Of a stretch of 64,000 nt of DNA, positions 35,894 to 45,402 are shown piece after piece. A program made the position numbers and the translations under genes. Source of the stretch: Staphylococcus ratti (GTDB lineage: Bacteria; Bacillota; Bacilli; Staphylococcales; Staphylococcaceae); assembly GCF_020883535.1 (NCBI RefSeq), contig NZ_CP086654.1:2046001-2110000 (forward strand), in the 5' to 3' direction. Below the pieces are notes generated by a model. It made no database searches. It was not told the origin of the DNA and saw only the letters and a list, made by a program, of their open reading frames with translations. Each line of letters starts with the position of its first letter. The first letter of the stretch is position 1.

Positions 35894-36443
35894 ATTAAGC
35901 GCAGTTCAATCCAGACAGCTACTGTGCTTTTTATATTCAACGCTCTATCTATGATGCGGGACAGAAATCTATTTGATTTCGTTGTCCCGCCCCCACAAGG
36001 CTGACTAGGATTGAATAAGCTATTAAGCGCGATTCAATCCAGACAGCTACTGTGCTCTTTGTATTCAACGCTCTATCTATGATGCGAGACAGAAATCTAT
36101 TTGATTTCGTTGTCCCGCCCCCACAAGGCTGACTAGGATTGAATAAGCTATTAAGCGCGATTCAATCCAGACAGCTACTGTGCTCTTTGTATTCAACGCT
36201 CTATCTATGATGCGGGACAGAAATCTATTTGATTTCGTTGTCCCGCCCCCACAAGGCTGACTAGGATTGAATAAGCTATTAAGCGCGATTCAATCCAGAC
36301 AGCTACTGTGCTCTTTATATTCAACGTCTATCTATGATGCGGGACAGAAATCTATTGATTTCGTCGTCCCGCCCCCACAAGGCTGACTAGGATTGAATAA
36401 GCTAACTAGCGCAGTTCAATCCAGACAGCTACTGTGCTTTTTA
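35894..36443. repeat. 128-bp structured tandem repeat array (4.3 copies)
   Basis: Units begin at 35894, 36022, 36150 and 36278, with a 40-bp partial fifth copy from 36404. The first three periods are 128 bp; the fourth is 126 bp because of two single-base losses. Each unit holds a strong hairpin (GCGGGACAGAAATC with GATTTCGTTGTCCCGC), a second stem (GGATTGAAT with ATTCAATCC across the unit border), and an AGCGCAGT/ACTGTGCT-type stem. Copies are almost identical, differing at a few positions. It lies between the tdh 3' end and the ilvE control region. No coding frame runs through it. Confidence 0.93.
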
Positions 36444-36458
36444 GTTTTATATGTTAAA

Positions 36459-37418
36459 TTATGCTTTATGTGTTTCTTTATCTTTAATCGCTTCAAGCAT
36501 ACGAGTTGTCATCGCTTTGAGGTCGTATTTAGGGTTGAAGCCCCACTCTCCTCTAGCACAGCTTGTATCAATGCTATCTGGCCAACTTTCTGCGATACCT
36601 TGACGTACAGGATCCACGTCGTAGTCTAATTTAAAGTTTGGCATATGTTCTTGAATTGCTGCTTTAACCATTTCTGGTTCGATGCTCATTGCACTTAAGT
36701 TATATGCATTTCGGTTAATTAACTTGCCACTATCCGCTTCCATTAATTGGATAATTGCTTCAATCGCATCATCCATAAACATCATATCCATATAAGTATC
36801 TTTAGCAATATAGCTCGTGTACTTACCTTCACGTACAGCTTTGAAATAGATATCTACGGCATAATCTGTTGTCCCGCCGCCTGGTTCTTTGACGTATGAA
36901 ATTAAGCCTGGGAAACGTACGCTACGTGTATCTACACCAAATTTTGTGAAGTAGTAATCACATAATAGTTCCCCGGATACTTTATTAACACCATACATCG
37001 TATTCGGACGCTGAATCGTTACTTGTGGTGTATTCTTTTTTGGTGTATTAGGGCCAAATGCACCGATAGAACTTGGCGTGAAAAATTGTAAGTTGTGCTT
37101 ACGTGCAACTTCTAATGCATTAACAAGGCCACCCATGTTTAAATGCCAAGCTAAAAGTGGTTTTTGCTCCGCTGTTGCTGATAAAAGTGCTGCCATATGC
37201 ATCAATGTATCTGGTTGGAACTGCTCGACTAATTGTTCCATTTTATCTGCATCAGTCACATCTAAAATTTCAAATGGTCCTTGAGCTACAATAGAGCCTA
37301 CTTCTGGTTCACGTATATCTGTAGCTAATACATTTTCATTACCATAAATTTCGCGACATTTTGCAACAAGTTCTGTACCAATTTGACCTAAAGCTCCAGT
37401 AATAAAGATCTTTTTCAT
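36459..37418 (-). CDS. tdh: SDR-type L-threonine 3-dehydrogenase (NAD-dependent epimerase family)
   Basis: A 319-residue extended short-chain dehydrogenase. The Rossmann motif is GALGQIG (8-14), and the catalytic pair is YGVNK (Tyr142, Lys146) with [10 protein letters not shown] nearby. It matches the UDP-galactose-epimerase-like threonine dehydrogenases that oxidise L-threonine to 2-amino-3-ketobutyrate. The upstream neighbour kbl encodes the next enzyme, which supports this over a sugar-nucleotide epimerase. Its own promoter contains a cre-like site, suggesting CcpA repression on glucose. Confidence 0.85.
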   Translation of the reverse strand: MKKIFITGALGQIGTELVAKCREIYGNENVLATDIREPEVGSIVAQGPFEILDVTDADKMEQLVEQFQPDTLMHMAALLSATAEQKPLLAWHLNMGGLVNALEVARKHNLQFFTPSSIGAFGPNTPKKNTPQVTIQRPNTMYGVNKVSGELLCDYYFTKFGVDTRSVRFPGLISYVKEPGGGTTDYAVDIYFKAVREGKYTSYIAKDTYMDMMFMDDAIEAIIQLMEADSGKLINRNAYNLSAMSIEPEMVKAAIQEHMPNFKLDYDVDPVRQGIAESWPDSIDTSCARGEWGFNPKYDLKAMTTRMLEAIKDKETHKA

Positions 37419-37497
37419 AAATATTCATTCTCCTAACTGTCTTTTCGAGACGGACATACGTCTTTGAATTACACTCATTTCCTCAATTTACAGAACA

Positions 37498-37526
37498 ATT
37501 ATATCATTTAAGCGCTTACTTGTACA
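37498..37526 (-). promoter_or_regulatory. tdh promoter with cre (CcpA) site in the spacer
   Basis: On the minus strand -35 TGTACA (37526-37521), 17-nt spacer, -10 TATAAT (37503-37498). The spacer holds AGTAAGCGCTTAAA (37520-37507), with the palindromic cre core GTAAGCGCTTA. CcpA bound here would block RNA polymerase directly. Confidence 0.7.
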
Positions 37527-37534
37527 TCTTGAAA

Positions 37535-37564
37535 AAACAAAGAAAGGAGCATCAAGCCCCTTTC
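37535..37564 (-). terminator. Terminator of kbl
   Basis: On the minus strand GAAAGGGGC pairs with GCTCCTTTC (37564-37556 with 37550-37542, one mismatch), followed by TTTGTTTTTT. It lies about 130 nt after kbl and before the tdh promoter, separating the two genes. Confidence 0.75.
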
Positions 37565-37693
37565 CTCGAGAACTGAACGCCAGTATCTCTAGAACAGAAT
37601 TTTAAAAAGCATGCGTACGTTTCGACAATCGTGTCGCGCTTTTCAAATTCTATGTGCTTTTACCCCAATCTTGTATCGCTTCATTTATTCAAA

Positions 37694-38884
37694 TTATTCG
37701 ATGACGTTAAGTTCTTTTCCTACACGCTCATACACTTCTAAAGCTTGGTCTAACATTTCTTTAGTGTGCGCTGCAGTAGGCATGTTTCTTACACGTCCTG
37801 TACCGCGTGGAACTGTTGGGAATACGATCGATTTAACGTATACACCTTCATCCATTAAACGTTTACTAAATTCTTGCGTTTTCTTTTCATCACCAATAAT
37901 TACTGGTGTAATTGGTGTTTCAGATTCACCGATATTAAAGCCTAAGTTTTTCAAACCGTCTTTTAGATAATTCGCATTATCCCATAATTGATCATGCAAT
38001 TCTGTAGAAGCCATTAATTTTTTCACAGCTTCAGTAATCGCTTTTGTATCTCCAGGCGCTAAAGATGTAGAGAATAAGAACGGACGAGATTGTGCTTTCA
38101 ACCAGTCGATTAATTGTTGCGAACCTGCTACATAGCCACCAACAACACCGATGGCTTTTGATAATGTACCGATTTGGAAATCCACTTTATCTTGTAAGCC
38201 GAAATGTTTAACTGTTCCTGCACCTTTACCCATAACGCCTGAACCGTGAGCATCATCAACATAAATCATGATACCTAGAGGTTCACAGATTTCTACGATT
38301 TCTGGTAATTTCGCCACGTCACCGTCCATACTGAAAACACCGTCAGTAATATACATGACTTTGTTGTATTGACCTGATTCAACAGCTTCTTTTGCTTTTT
38401 GACGTAAATCATCCATGTCAGAGTGGTTAACGCGAATAATTTTAGCTTTCGATAAGCGACAACCGTCGATAATCGAAGCGTGGTTAAGTTCGTCTGATAA
38501 AATCGCATCATTCTTGTTCATTACAGCGGAAATTGCAGCCATATTACAATTAAAACCTGATTGATATGCAATAGCGGCTTCCGTACCTTTAAATTCTGCT
38601 AATGTTTGCTCGAGTTCATCATGTAAATCTAAAGTACCATTAATTGAACGCACTGCACCTGCACCCACACCGTGTGAGTCAATCGCATTTTTCGCCGCAG
38701 TTTTAAGATCTTCATCTGTCGCTAATCCTAAGTAGTTGTTTGAAGACAAGTTGATATACGTTTTACCTTTAATTGCAATTTCAGGACCATTAGCGCCTTC
38801 GATTGAATCAATTTCGTTATATAGGCCATTGTCTTTAAGATAGTTAATATTTTCTTCTAAAAAGTCATTTAACTTTTGAACCAT
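37694..38884 (-). CDS. kbl: Glycine C-acetyltransferase (2-amino-3-ketobutyrate CoA ligase)
   Basis: A 396-residue alpha-oxoamine synthase (fold-type I PLP) that splits 2-amino-3-ketobutyrate with CoA into glycine and acetyl-CoA. PLP lysine is Lys243 in [23 protein letters not shown] (210-219) contains the cofactor-binding Asp and His; [11 protein letters not shown] near the N-terminus is conserved. With tdh it forms a two-step threonine-to-glycine pathway. Closely related BioF is excluded by the tdh context and absence of biotin genes. Confidence 0.92.
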   Translation of the reverse strand: MVQKLNDFLEENINYLKDNGLYNEIDSIEGANGPEIAIKGKTYINLSSNNYLGLATDEDLKTAAKNAIDSHGVGAGAVRSINGTLDLHDELEQTLAEFKGTEAAIAYQSGFNCNMAAISAVMNKNDAILSDELNHASIIDGCRLSKAKIIRVNHSDMDDLRQKAKEAVESGQYNKVMYITDGVFSMDGDVAKLPEIVEICEPLGIMIYVDDAHGSGVMGKGAGTVKHFGLQDKVDFQIGTLSKAIGVVGGYVAGSQQLIDWLKAQSRPFLFSTSLAPGDTKAITEAVKKLMASTELHDQLWDNANYLKDGLKNLGFNIGESETPITPVIIGDEKKTQEFSKRLMDEGVYVKSIVFPTVPRGTGRVRNMPTAAHTKEMLDQALEVYERVGKELNVIE

Positions 38885-38929
38885 ATTCTTTCCCCTTTCA
38901 ACTATAAATCATCTTAATCATAACGCATT

Positions 38930-38958
38930 TTGTACAAACTTCAAAGCATGTGTATAAT
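38930..38958 (+). promoter_or_regulatory. Promoter of the M20 amidohydrolase gene
   Basis: -35 TTGTAC (38930-38935), a 17-nt spacer and a perfect -10 TATAAT (38953-38958), 34 nt before the start codon. Confidence 0.8.
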
Positions 38959-38992
38959 ATAAAAATAAGTATTTAGTGAAGGAGTGATCACA

Positions 38993-40162
38993 TTGACCGA
39001 TTGGTTCCAACTTGCGCGTGAGAAAGAGGCTCAAATGATTGAAACACGACGCTATTTACACCAATATCCTGAAGTTTCATTTTTTGAAAAACATACGCAT
39101 GCATTTATTGTCCAACGTCTTGAAAAACTCGACTTTGAAATTAAGGCGCCAGTTGGACAAAATGGTATCATCGCTAAAATATCAGGACGCGACGATGGGC
39201 CAACCATTGCGTTACGTGCTGATTTTGACGCCCTTCCGATTGAAGATTTAAAAGATGTGCCTTATCGTTCAAAAGTGCCAGGTGTTATGCATGCATGTGG
39301 ACATGATGGCCATACCGCAACATTACTTACCGTGGCCGAACTGTTACATGAACATCAATCTAAACTAAAAGGGACTGTTGTCTTATTATTTCAATATGGT
39401 GAAGAAGTCACACCCGGTGGTGCACAAGAAATGATTGCTGATAATGCACTAATGGGCGTTGATAAAGTTTATGGTAATCATTTATGGAGTGGTTATCCTA
39501 CAGGAACGATTCATACAAGACCAGGCCCGATGATGGCACAGCCAGATGAATTCAGCATTGTCATTCACGGTAAAGGCGGTCATGGCGCAAAACCGCATGA
39601 AACAATTGACCCTGTCGTGATTTTGGCAGAATTTATTTTGAGTACGCAAAAAATTGTTTCGCGTACGATTGATCCAGTAAAACAAGCTGTTATTTCATTC
39701 GGGAAAGTTCAAGCAGGTGAAGCAGATAATGTAATTCCAGATTATGCCATTTGTCGTGGGACAGTCCGAACGTTTGAACCTGAAGTTCAAAATCATATTT
39801 ATCATAAAATGGATAAATTGCTCCAAGGGCTAGCTTTAGCAAACGATATGACGTACGAATTTGATTATATTAAAGGCTATCTTCCTGTTTATAATCATGC
39901 TGCTTCAGCAGATATTGTTAAACAAGCCGCAAATCGTCTTAACTTTAGATATCAAGATTCTGATTTAATGATGGTAGGTGAAGATTTCTCATTTTATCTT
40001 AAAGCACGTCCAGGCGCATTTTTCTTCACAGGATGTGGAAGTCCTCAGAAAAATAGCGAATGGCCACATCACAGCCCTCATTTTGATATCGATGAATCTG
40101 CCATGAAATATACCGTAAGCACGTTTATGCAAATTTTAGAAATTGAAAATGTCATATCCTAA
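38993..40162 (+). CDS. M20-family amidohydrolase (hippurate hydrolase/aminoacylase-like)
   Basis: A 389-residue metallohydrolase of the M20D group (HipO, N-acyl-amino-acid or IAA-amino-acid hydrolases). Metal motifs are MHACGHDGHT, the catalytic glutamates QYGEEVTPGG and the C-terminal MMVGEDFSFYL. The dimerisation lid domain starts near FSIVIHGKGGHGAKPHETIDP. The likely substrate is an N-acylated amino acid, not more precisely known. The start is TTG 38993, 8 nt after AAGGAG; the GTG 38984 overlaps the ribosome site. Same neighbour of kbl and tuf as in S. aureus. Confidence 0.87.
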   Translation: MTDWFQLAREKEAQMIETRRYLHQYPEVSFFEKHTHAFIVQRLEKLDFEIKAPVGQNGIIAKISGRDDGPTIALRADFDALPIEDLKDVPYRSKVPGVMHACGHDGHTATLLTVAELLHEHQSKLKGTVVLLFQYGEEVTPGGAQEMIADNALMGVDKVYGNHLWSGYPTGTIHTRPGPMMAQPDEFSIVIHGKGGHGAKPHETIDPVVILAEFILSTQKIVSRTIDPVKQAVISFGKVQAGEADNVIPDYAICRGTVRTFEPEVQNHIYHKMDKLLQGLALANDMTYEFDYIKGYLPVYNHAASADIVKQAANRLNFRYQDSDLMMVGEDFSFYLKARPGAFFFTGCGSPQKNSEWPHHSPHFDIDESAMKYTVSTFMQILEIENVIS

Positions 40163-40280
40163 TTCACCTTTTTAGAATGACAACAAGACTATAAACTACT
40201 ACAGTAAATTTTCAAAATTGAATAGCTTCTAAATATATGGGGGAGCGGTTGTCTCGCCCCTTTCCTAGATGTTAAAGCGC

Positions 40281-40315
40281 AAAAAAAGAGTTGGCATAAT
40301 GCCAACTCTTTTTTT
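40281..40315. terminator. Bidirectional terminator between the amidohydrolase gene and tuf
   Basis: A perfect 17-bp inverted repeat (40281-40297 with 40299-40315) with seven A on one side and seven T on the other. Serves both convergent genes. Confidence 0.92.
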
Positions 40316-40335
40316 ATCTATAAAGATAAATTGAA

Positions 40336-41523
40336 TTATTTTTCGATTTCAGTTACAACGCCTGATCCTACAGTACGTCCACCTTCACGGATAGAGAAAC
40401 GTGTACCGTCTTCGATAGCGATTGGAGAAATTAACTCAACGTCCATTTCTACGTTATCGCCAGGCATAACCATTTCAGTACCTTCTGGTAAGTGAACAAC
40501 GCCAGTTACGTCAGTAGTACGGAAATAGAATTGTGGGCGGTAGTTAGAGAAGAATGGAGTGTGACGACCACCTTCGTCTTTTGATAATACGTAAACTTCA
40601 GCTTTAAATTTTGTGTGTGGTGTGATTGAACCAGGAGCAGCTAATACTTGACCACGTTGTACGTCTTCACGAGCAACACCACGTAATAAAGCACCGATGT
40701 TGTCACCAGCTTCAGCGTAGTCTAATAACTTACGGAACATTTCTACACCAGTAACAGTTGTTTTAGAAGATTCTTCAGTTAAACCGATGATTTCAACTTC
40801 TTCACCAACTTTGATTTGACCACGTTCAACACGGCCAGTAGCAACTGTACCACGACCTGTGATTGAGAATACGTCCTCAACAGGCATCATGAATGGTTTG
40901 TCAGAATCACGTTCTGGAGTTGGGATGTACTCATCTACAGCTTCCATTAATTCTAAGATTTTAGCTTCATAGTCAGCGTCGCCTTCTAAAGCTTTTAATG
41001 CAGAACCAGCGATTACAGGAATGTCATCACCTGGGAAGTCGTATTCAGATAATAAGTCACGAACTTCCATTTCAACTAATTCTAATAATTCTTCATCGTC
41101 AACCATGTCAACTTTGTTTAAGAATACAACTAATGCTGGTACACCAACGTTACGTGATAAAAGGATGTGTTCACGAGTTTGTGGCATTGGACCATCAGCA
41201 GCTGATACTACTAAGATACCGCCGTCCATTTGAGCCGCACCAGTGATCATGTTTTTAACATAGTCAGCGTGTCCTGGGCAGTCAACGTGAGCATAGTGAC
41301 GTTTTTCAGTTTGGTACTCGATGTGAGCAGTGTTGATTGTGATACCACGCTCTTTTTCTTCTGGAGCGTTGTCAATCATGTCGTATGATTGTGCAACTGT
41401 GTCACCGTGTTTCGCTAATACTGTAGCGATAGCAGCTGTTAAAGTAGTTTTACCATGGTCAACGTGACCGATAGTACCAATATTGGCATGTTCTTTTGAG
41501 CGATCGAATTTTTCTTTTGCCAT
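40336..41523 (-). CDS. tuf: Elongation factor Tu
   Basis: A 395-residue translation GTPase that brings aminoacyl-tRNA to the ribosome. G1 GHVDHGKT (19-26), G3 DCPGHADY and G4 NKVDMVDD are present, with the conserved [23 protein letters not shown] of domain 2. The start is ATG 41523 ([12 protein letters not shown]); a longer in-frame start lacks a ribosome site. It is last in the rpsL-rpsG-fusA-tuf (str) unit, with a hairpin in the fusA-tuf gap and a strong terminator downstream. Confidence 0.99.
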   Translation of the reverse strand: MAKEKFDRSKEHANIGTIGHVDHGKTTLTAAIATVLAKHGDTVAQSYDMIDNAPEEKERGITINTAHIEYQTEKRHYAHVDCPGHADYVKNMITGAAQMDGGILVVSAADGPMPQTREHILLSRNVGVPALVVFLNKVDMVDDEELLELVEMEVRDLLSEYDFPGDDIPVIAGSALKALEGDADYEAKILELMEAVDEYIPTPERDSDKPFMMPVEDVFSITGRGTVATGRVERGQIKVGEEVEIIGLTEESSKTTVTGVEMFRKLLDYAEAGDNIGALLRGVAREDVQRGQVLAAPGSITPHTKFKAEVYVLSKDEGGRHTPFFSNYRPQFYFRTTDVTGVVHLPEGTEMVMPGDNVEMDVELISPIAIEDGTRFSIREGGRTVGSGVVTEIEK

Positions 41524-41565
41524 TATGAAATCTCTCCTCTTCAAATTAAGAATTAATATTTTAAA

Positions 41566-41604
41566 TATCTCTCATGAAAGTTACTCACCTTCATGAGATA
41601 GATA
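41566..41604 (-). promoter_or_regulatory. Hairpin in the fusA-tuf intergenic region
   Basis: TATCTCTCATGAA pairs with TTCATGAGATA-GATA across an 11-nt loop. On the minus strand it is followed by TTTAAAATATT, a weak U tract, 45 nt before tuf. Could be a partial attenuator or a processing site that adjusts tuf relative to fusA. Confidence 0.5.
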
Positions 41605-41715
41605 ATCTTTATTACCTTTATAAATCATTTTACCGAAAAAATCAATTTTAAAAGAAGGTAAAGGGATGATAACGCCCCATTAGACAGTTATCTCATAGAC
41701 GGGTTGGGTAATCTA

Positions 41716-43797
41716 TTATTCACCTTTGTTCTTTTTAATGATTTCTTCTGAAATTGATTTAGGTACTTCTGCATAGTGATCAAAGTACATTGTGTAAGTA
41801 CCGCGACCTTGCGTGTTAGAACGTAATGAAGTTGCGTAACCGAACATTTCTGAAAGTGGTACGAATGCGTTAACAACTTGTGCGTTACCACGTGGTTCCA
41901 TACCGTCTACACGGCCACGACGTGCTGTAACGTCACCCATGATGTCACCCATGTACTCTTCTGGCATTTCGATTGTTACTTTCATCATTGGTTCTAAGAT
42001 AACTGGATCACATTTTTTAGCAGCTTCTTTAAGTGCTAATGATGCAGCAATTTTGAAGGCCATTTCAGATGAATCGACATCGTGGTATGAACCGTCAAAT
42101 AATTTCGCTTTTACATCGATTAATGGGTAACCAGCTAAGACACCATTTTCCATAGCGTCTTTAAGACCTTGCTCAACTGATGGAATGTATTCACGTGGAA
42201 CTACACCACCAACGATAGCGTTTTCGAATTCGAAACCAGCACCTGTTTCGTTAGGTGTGAATTCGATGTGAACGTCACCGTATTGACCACGACCACCAGA
42301 TTGACGAGAGAATTTACCTTGAACAGCAGCCGCTGATTTGAACGTCTCACGGTAAGATACCATTGGCGCACCAACGTTTGCTTCTACGTTAAATTCTTTT
42401 TTCATACGGTCAACAATGATGTCAAGGTGAAGTTCACCCATACCACCGATGATAACTTGACCAGTTTCTTCGTCTGTGTGCGCTTTGAATGTTGGGTCTT
42501 CTTCTTGAAGTTTCACAAGCGCTTGAGTCATTTTGTCTTGGTCTGCTTTAGATTTTGGTTCTACTGATAAGTGGATAACTGGCTCTGGGAATTCCATTGA
42601 CTCAAGAATGATGTCATTTTTCTCGCCACAAAGCGTATCACCTGTACCAGTATCTTTAAGACCAACAGCAGCTGCGATATCACCAGAATATACAGTGCTG
42701 ATTTCTTCACGAGAGTTCGCGTGCATTTGTAGGATACGACCTACACGTTCACGTTTACCTTTCGTTGAGTTTTTAACATAAGAACCTGAAGTTAATGTAC
42801 CTGAGTACACACGGAAGAATGTTAATTTACCAACATAAGGGTCAGTCATAACTTTAAACGCTAATGCTGCGAATTCAGCACTGTCGTCCGCTTTCGCGAT
42901 AACTTCTGCTTCAGGATCGTCTGCACGATGACCTACGATTGGTTTAACATCAAGTGGTGATGGTAAGTAATCGATTACGGCATCTAACATTAATTGAACA
43001 CCTTTGTTCTTAAATGCAGTACCACATAATACTGGGTAGAATTCAACATCAGTAGTAGCTTGACGGATTGCGTCTTTAAGCTCTTCTACAGAAATTTCTT
43101 CTCCACCTAAATATTTTTCCATTAAGTCATCGTTTGTTTCAGCTACAGCTTCGATTAATGCTTCACGCGCTTCTTCAGCACGGTCTTGCATATCTTCAGG
43201 AATATCAGTTTCCTCGATATCTGTACCTAAGTCATTGTTGTATTTGAAACATTTCATTGTTACTAAGTCAATGATTGCTTGGAATTCATCTTCAGCACCA
43301 ATTGGTAATTGGATTGGAGCTGCGTTTGCTTGTAAACGGTCATGTAAAGTGCTTACAGCGTAATCGAAGTTTGCACCCATTTTATCCATTTTGTTTACGA
43401 ATACAATACGTGGAACACCGTATGTTGTTGCTTGACGCCAAACTGTTTCAGTTTGAGGTTCAACACCTGATTGTGCATCAAGTACTGTTACCGCACCATC
43501 AAGTACACGTAAAGAACGTTCTACTTCTACTGTGAAGTCTACGTGTCCTGGTGTATCGATGATGTTTACACGGTGATCGTTCCATGCAGCTGTAGTCGCA
43601 GCTGATGTGATTGTAATACCACGGTCTTGCTCTTGCTCCATCCAGTCCATTTGTGAAGCACCTTCATGTGTTTCACCAATTTTGTGGATACGTCCAGTGT
43701 AATAAAGAATACGTTCAGTAGTAGTCGTTTTACCAGCATCAATGTGCGCCATGATACCGATATTACGCGTGTTCTTCAAAGAAAAGTCTCTTCCCAT
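41716..43797 (-). CDS. fusA: Elongation factor G
   Basis: A 693-residue translocase GTPase. G1 AHIDAGKT (17-24), G3 [10 protein letters not shown]4 NKMDKMGA; domains II-V follow with [17 protein letters not shown] and the C-terminal [22 protein letters not shown]. The full S. aureus length is retained. In the fusidic-acid contact segment [12 protein letters not shown] the residue matching S. aureus Leu461 is isoleucine. Third gene of the str unit, downstream of rpsG. Confidence 0.98.
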   Translation of the reverse strand: MGRDFSLKNTRNIGIMAHIDAGKTTTTERILYYTGRIHKIGETHEGASQMDWMEQEQDRGITITSAATTAAWNDHRVNIIDTPGHVDFTVEVERSLRVLDGAVTVLDAQSGVEPQTETVWRQATTYGVPRIVFVNKMDKMGANFDYAVSTLHDRLQANAAPIQLPIGAEDEFQAIIDLVTMKCFKYNNDLGTDIEETDIPEDMQDRAEEAREALIEAVAETNDDLMEKYLGGEEISVEELKDAIRQATTDVEFYPVLCGTAFKNKGVQLMLDAVIDYLPSPLDVKPIVGHRADDPEAEVIAKADDSAEFAALAFKVMTDPYVGKLTFFRVYSGTLTSGSYVKNSTKGKRERVGRILQMHANSREEISTVYSGDIAAAVGLKDTGTGDTLCGEKNDIILESMEFPEPVIHLSVEPKSKADQDKMTQALVKLQEEDPTFKAHTDEETGQVIIGGMGELHLDIIVDRMKKEFNVEANVGAPMVSYRETFKSAAAVQGKFSRQSGGRGQYGDVHIEFTPNETGAGFEFENAIVGGVVPREYIPSVEQGLKDAMENGVLAGYPLIDVKAKLFDGSYHDVDSSEMAFKIAASLALKEAAKKCDPVILEPMMKVTIEMPEEYMGDIMGDVTARRGRVDGMEPRGNAQVVNAFVPLSEMFGYATSLRSNTQGRGTYTMYFDHYAEVPKSISEEIIKKNKGE

Positions 43798-43942
43798 GGG
43801 TATTCTTTCTCCTTCCAGAATAATAGGATAAATATGATTAGATATAGCTTTACCCTAAGCAAAGTCATGACAAACGTTCAATATGCGATAAGCACGTTGC
43901 ACGTTGACGATGTCTTTAAAGCTCAGGGAGTAGGCATCTATC

Positions 43943-44413
43943 TTACCAACGGTAGTGAGCGAATGCTTTGTTCGCTTCAGCCATTTTGTGCGTGTCTTCA
44001 CGTTTCTTAACGGCACCACCAGTGTTGTTAGCAGCGTCTAAGATTTCGTTAGCTAAACGCTCTTCCATAGTTTTTTCACCACGAAGACGCGCATAGTTTA
44101 CTAACCAACGTAAACCTAAAGTAGTACGACGCTCTGGACGAACTTCTACAGGTACTTGGTAGTTAGAACCCCCTACACGGCGAGCTTTAACTTCAAGTAC
44201 TGGCATAATGTTGTTGATAGCTTCATCGAAAACTTCCATCGCATCGCGACCTGAACGTTCTTGAACTAAGTCGAATGCAGAATAAAGAATACGTTGAGCT
44301 GTTCCACGTTTACCGTCTAACATAATCTTGTTGATTAATTTTGTCACTAACTTAGAGTTGTGAATTGGATCCGGTAACACGTCTCTTTTAGGTACTGATC
44401 CTTTACGAGGCAT
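43943..44413 (-). CDS. rpsG: 30S ribosomal protein S7
   Basis: A 156-residue primary 16S rRNA-binding protein that organises the 30S head. Starts [16 protein letters not shown] and carries the conserved [19 protein letters not shown] and [13 protein letters not shown] ends. Between rpsL and fusA in the str operon; GGAGG precedes the ATG. Confidence 0.98.
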   Translation of the reverse strand: MPRKGSVPKRDVLPDPIHNSKLVTKLINKIMLDGKRGTAQRILYSAFDLVQERSGRDAMEVFDEAINNIMPVLEVKARRVGGSNYQVPVEVRPERRTTLGLRWLVNYARLRGEKTMEERLANEILDAANNTGGAVKKREDTHKMAEANKAFAHYRW

Positions 44414-44495
44414 AATACAAGTCCTCCCTTCCTATTATAGTTTATTTATTCTCTATCAGTCATAATCACTGATGAATTTTTACATTATCTTAACC

Positions 44496-44909
44496 TTATT
44501 TTTTAGGTTTTTTCGTTCCGTATAATGAACGACCTTGCATACGACCGTCAACACCTGAAGTATCTAACGCACCACGTACGATATGGTAACGTACACCAGG
44601 TAAGTCTTTTACACGTCCACCACGTACAAGTACAACACTGTGTTCTTGTAAGTTGTGTCCGATACCAGGGATGTATGCGTTGATTTCGATGTTGTTTGAT
44701 AAACGCACACGTGCATATTTACGTAACGCTGAGTTAGGTTTTTTAGGTGTCATAGTCCCAACACGTGTACACACACCACGTTTTTGTGGAGAGTTTAACT
44801 TCGTGAATTGTTTCTTTTGACTGTTGAAACCTCTGTTTAAAGCAGGTGAGTCAGATTTCTTTGACTTGCTTTGTCTTGGTTTACGTACTAATTGGTTAAT
44901 AGTAGGCAT
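44496..44909 (-). CDS. rpsL: 30S ribosomal protein S12
   Basis: A 137-residue decoding-centre protein. Start ATG 44909 ([12 protein letters not shown]). The streptomycin loops [18 protein letters not shown] and [13 protein letters not shown] carry the wild-type lysines, so no streptomycin-resistance change is visible. First gene of the str unit after the L7Ae-like gene. Confidence 0.98.
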   Translation of the reverse strand: MPTINQLVRKPRQSKSKKSDSPALNRGFNSQKKQFTKLNSPQKRGVCTRVGTMTPKKPNSALRKYARVRLSNNIEINAYIPGIGHNLQEHSVVLVRGGRVKDLPGVRYHIVRGALDTSGVDGRMQGRSLYGTKKPKK

Positions 44910-45004
44910 TATGTGTCCTCCTCTCTCAATTTTTAATCCCACACATCCAGGTGGTTCATTTTTGGGTTAAATAAAATTTAGTAAGCTTTATATACTTACT
45001 AATC

Positions 45005-45259
45005 TCATTTCAACAAAGCAACCACAGTTGCCTTTACATTGATACCAATATATTCTCCTAAAGCCTTTTGGCTCTCGTAAAACGTAATTGGTACGTTATT
45101 TTGATTGGCAAAGCTTAACACGCGAGCTAAGAGATGCACATTAACATCTTCGCCGATGATCAATTGTGATACGTTATGATTCTTTAACGCTTTAAGCGTC
45201 TGTTTCAAACCAACAACGTAGGTATGTTTGTTTAAGCGTGTGACTTTTTCATTAGACAT
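45005..45259 (-). CDS. L7Ae-family K-turn-binding ribosomal protein (YbxF-like)
   Basis: An 84-residue L7Ae/L30e-fold protein found between rpoC and rpsL in Firmicutes. B. subtilis YbxF binds kink-turn RNA motifs and may associate with ribosomes. Typical blocks are [10 protein letters not shown] and [20 protein letters not shown], with [10 protein letters not shown] near the C-terminus. ATG 45259 lies 8 nt from GGAGG; the ATG two codons upstream is too close. Confidence 0.92.
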   Translation of the reverse strand: MSNEKVTRLNKHTYVVGLKQTLKALKNHNVSQLIIGEDVNVHLLARVLSFANQNNVPITFYESQKALGEYIGINVKATVVALLK

Positions 45260-45344
45260 TTGCATATCCTCCAAAGTACTGCTTGCATCAACCTTTTCTA
45301 TATTATCATTTCAATACTGTTACGTCAACATTTTTTAAGTGATA

Positions 45345-45391
45345 AAACAAAAAAGTAAAGGCGCAGCAAGTGATGACTTCACTGCGCCTTT
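45345..45391 (-). terminator. Terminator of rpoBC
   Basis: AAAGGCGCAG (45357-45366) pairs with CTGCGCCTTT (45382-45391); on the minus strand the stem is followed by ACTTTTTTG. About 12 nt after the rpoC stop. Confidence 0.87.
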
Positions 45392-45402
45392 TATGCTATC
45401 GA

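Noticed and set aside
35894-36443. CRISPR array
   Set aside because: The repeats are contiguous 128-bp units with the whole unit conserved. There are no short repeats separated by unique spacers, and no cas genes nearby.
43275-43535. Plus-strand frame antisense to fusA
   Set aside because: Low-complexity H/L/Q-rich translation typical of the complement of a conserved gene; fusA is intact on the other strand.
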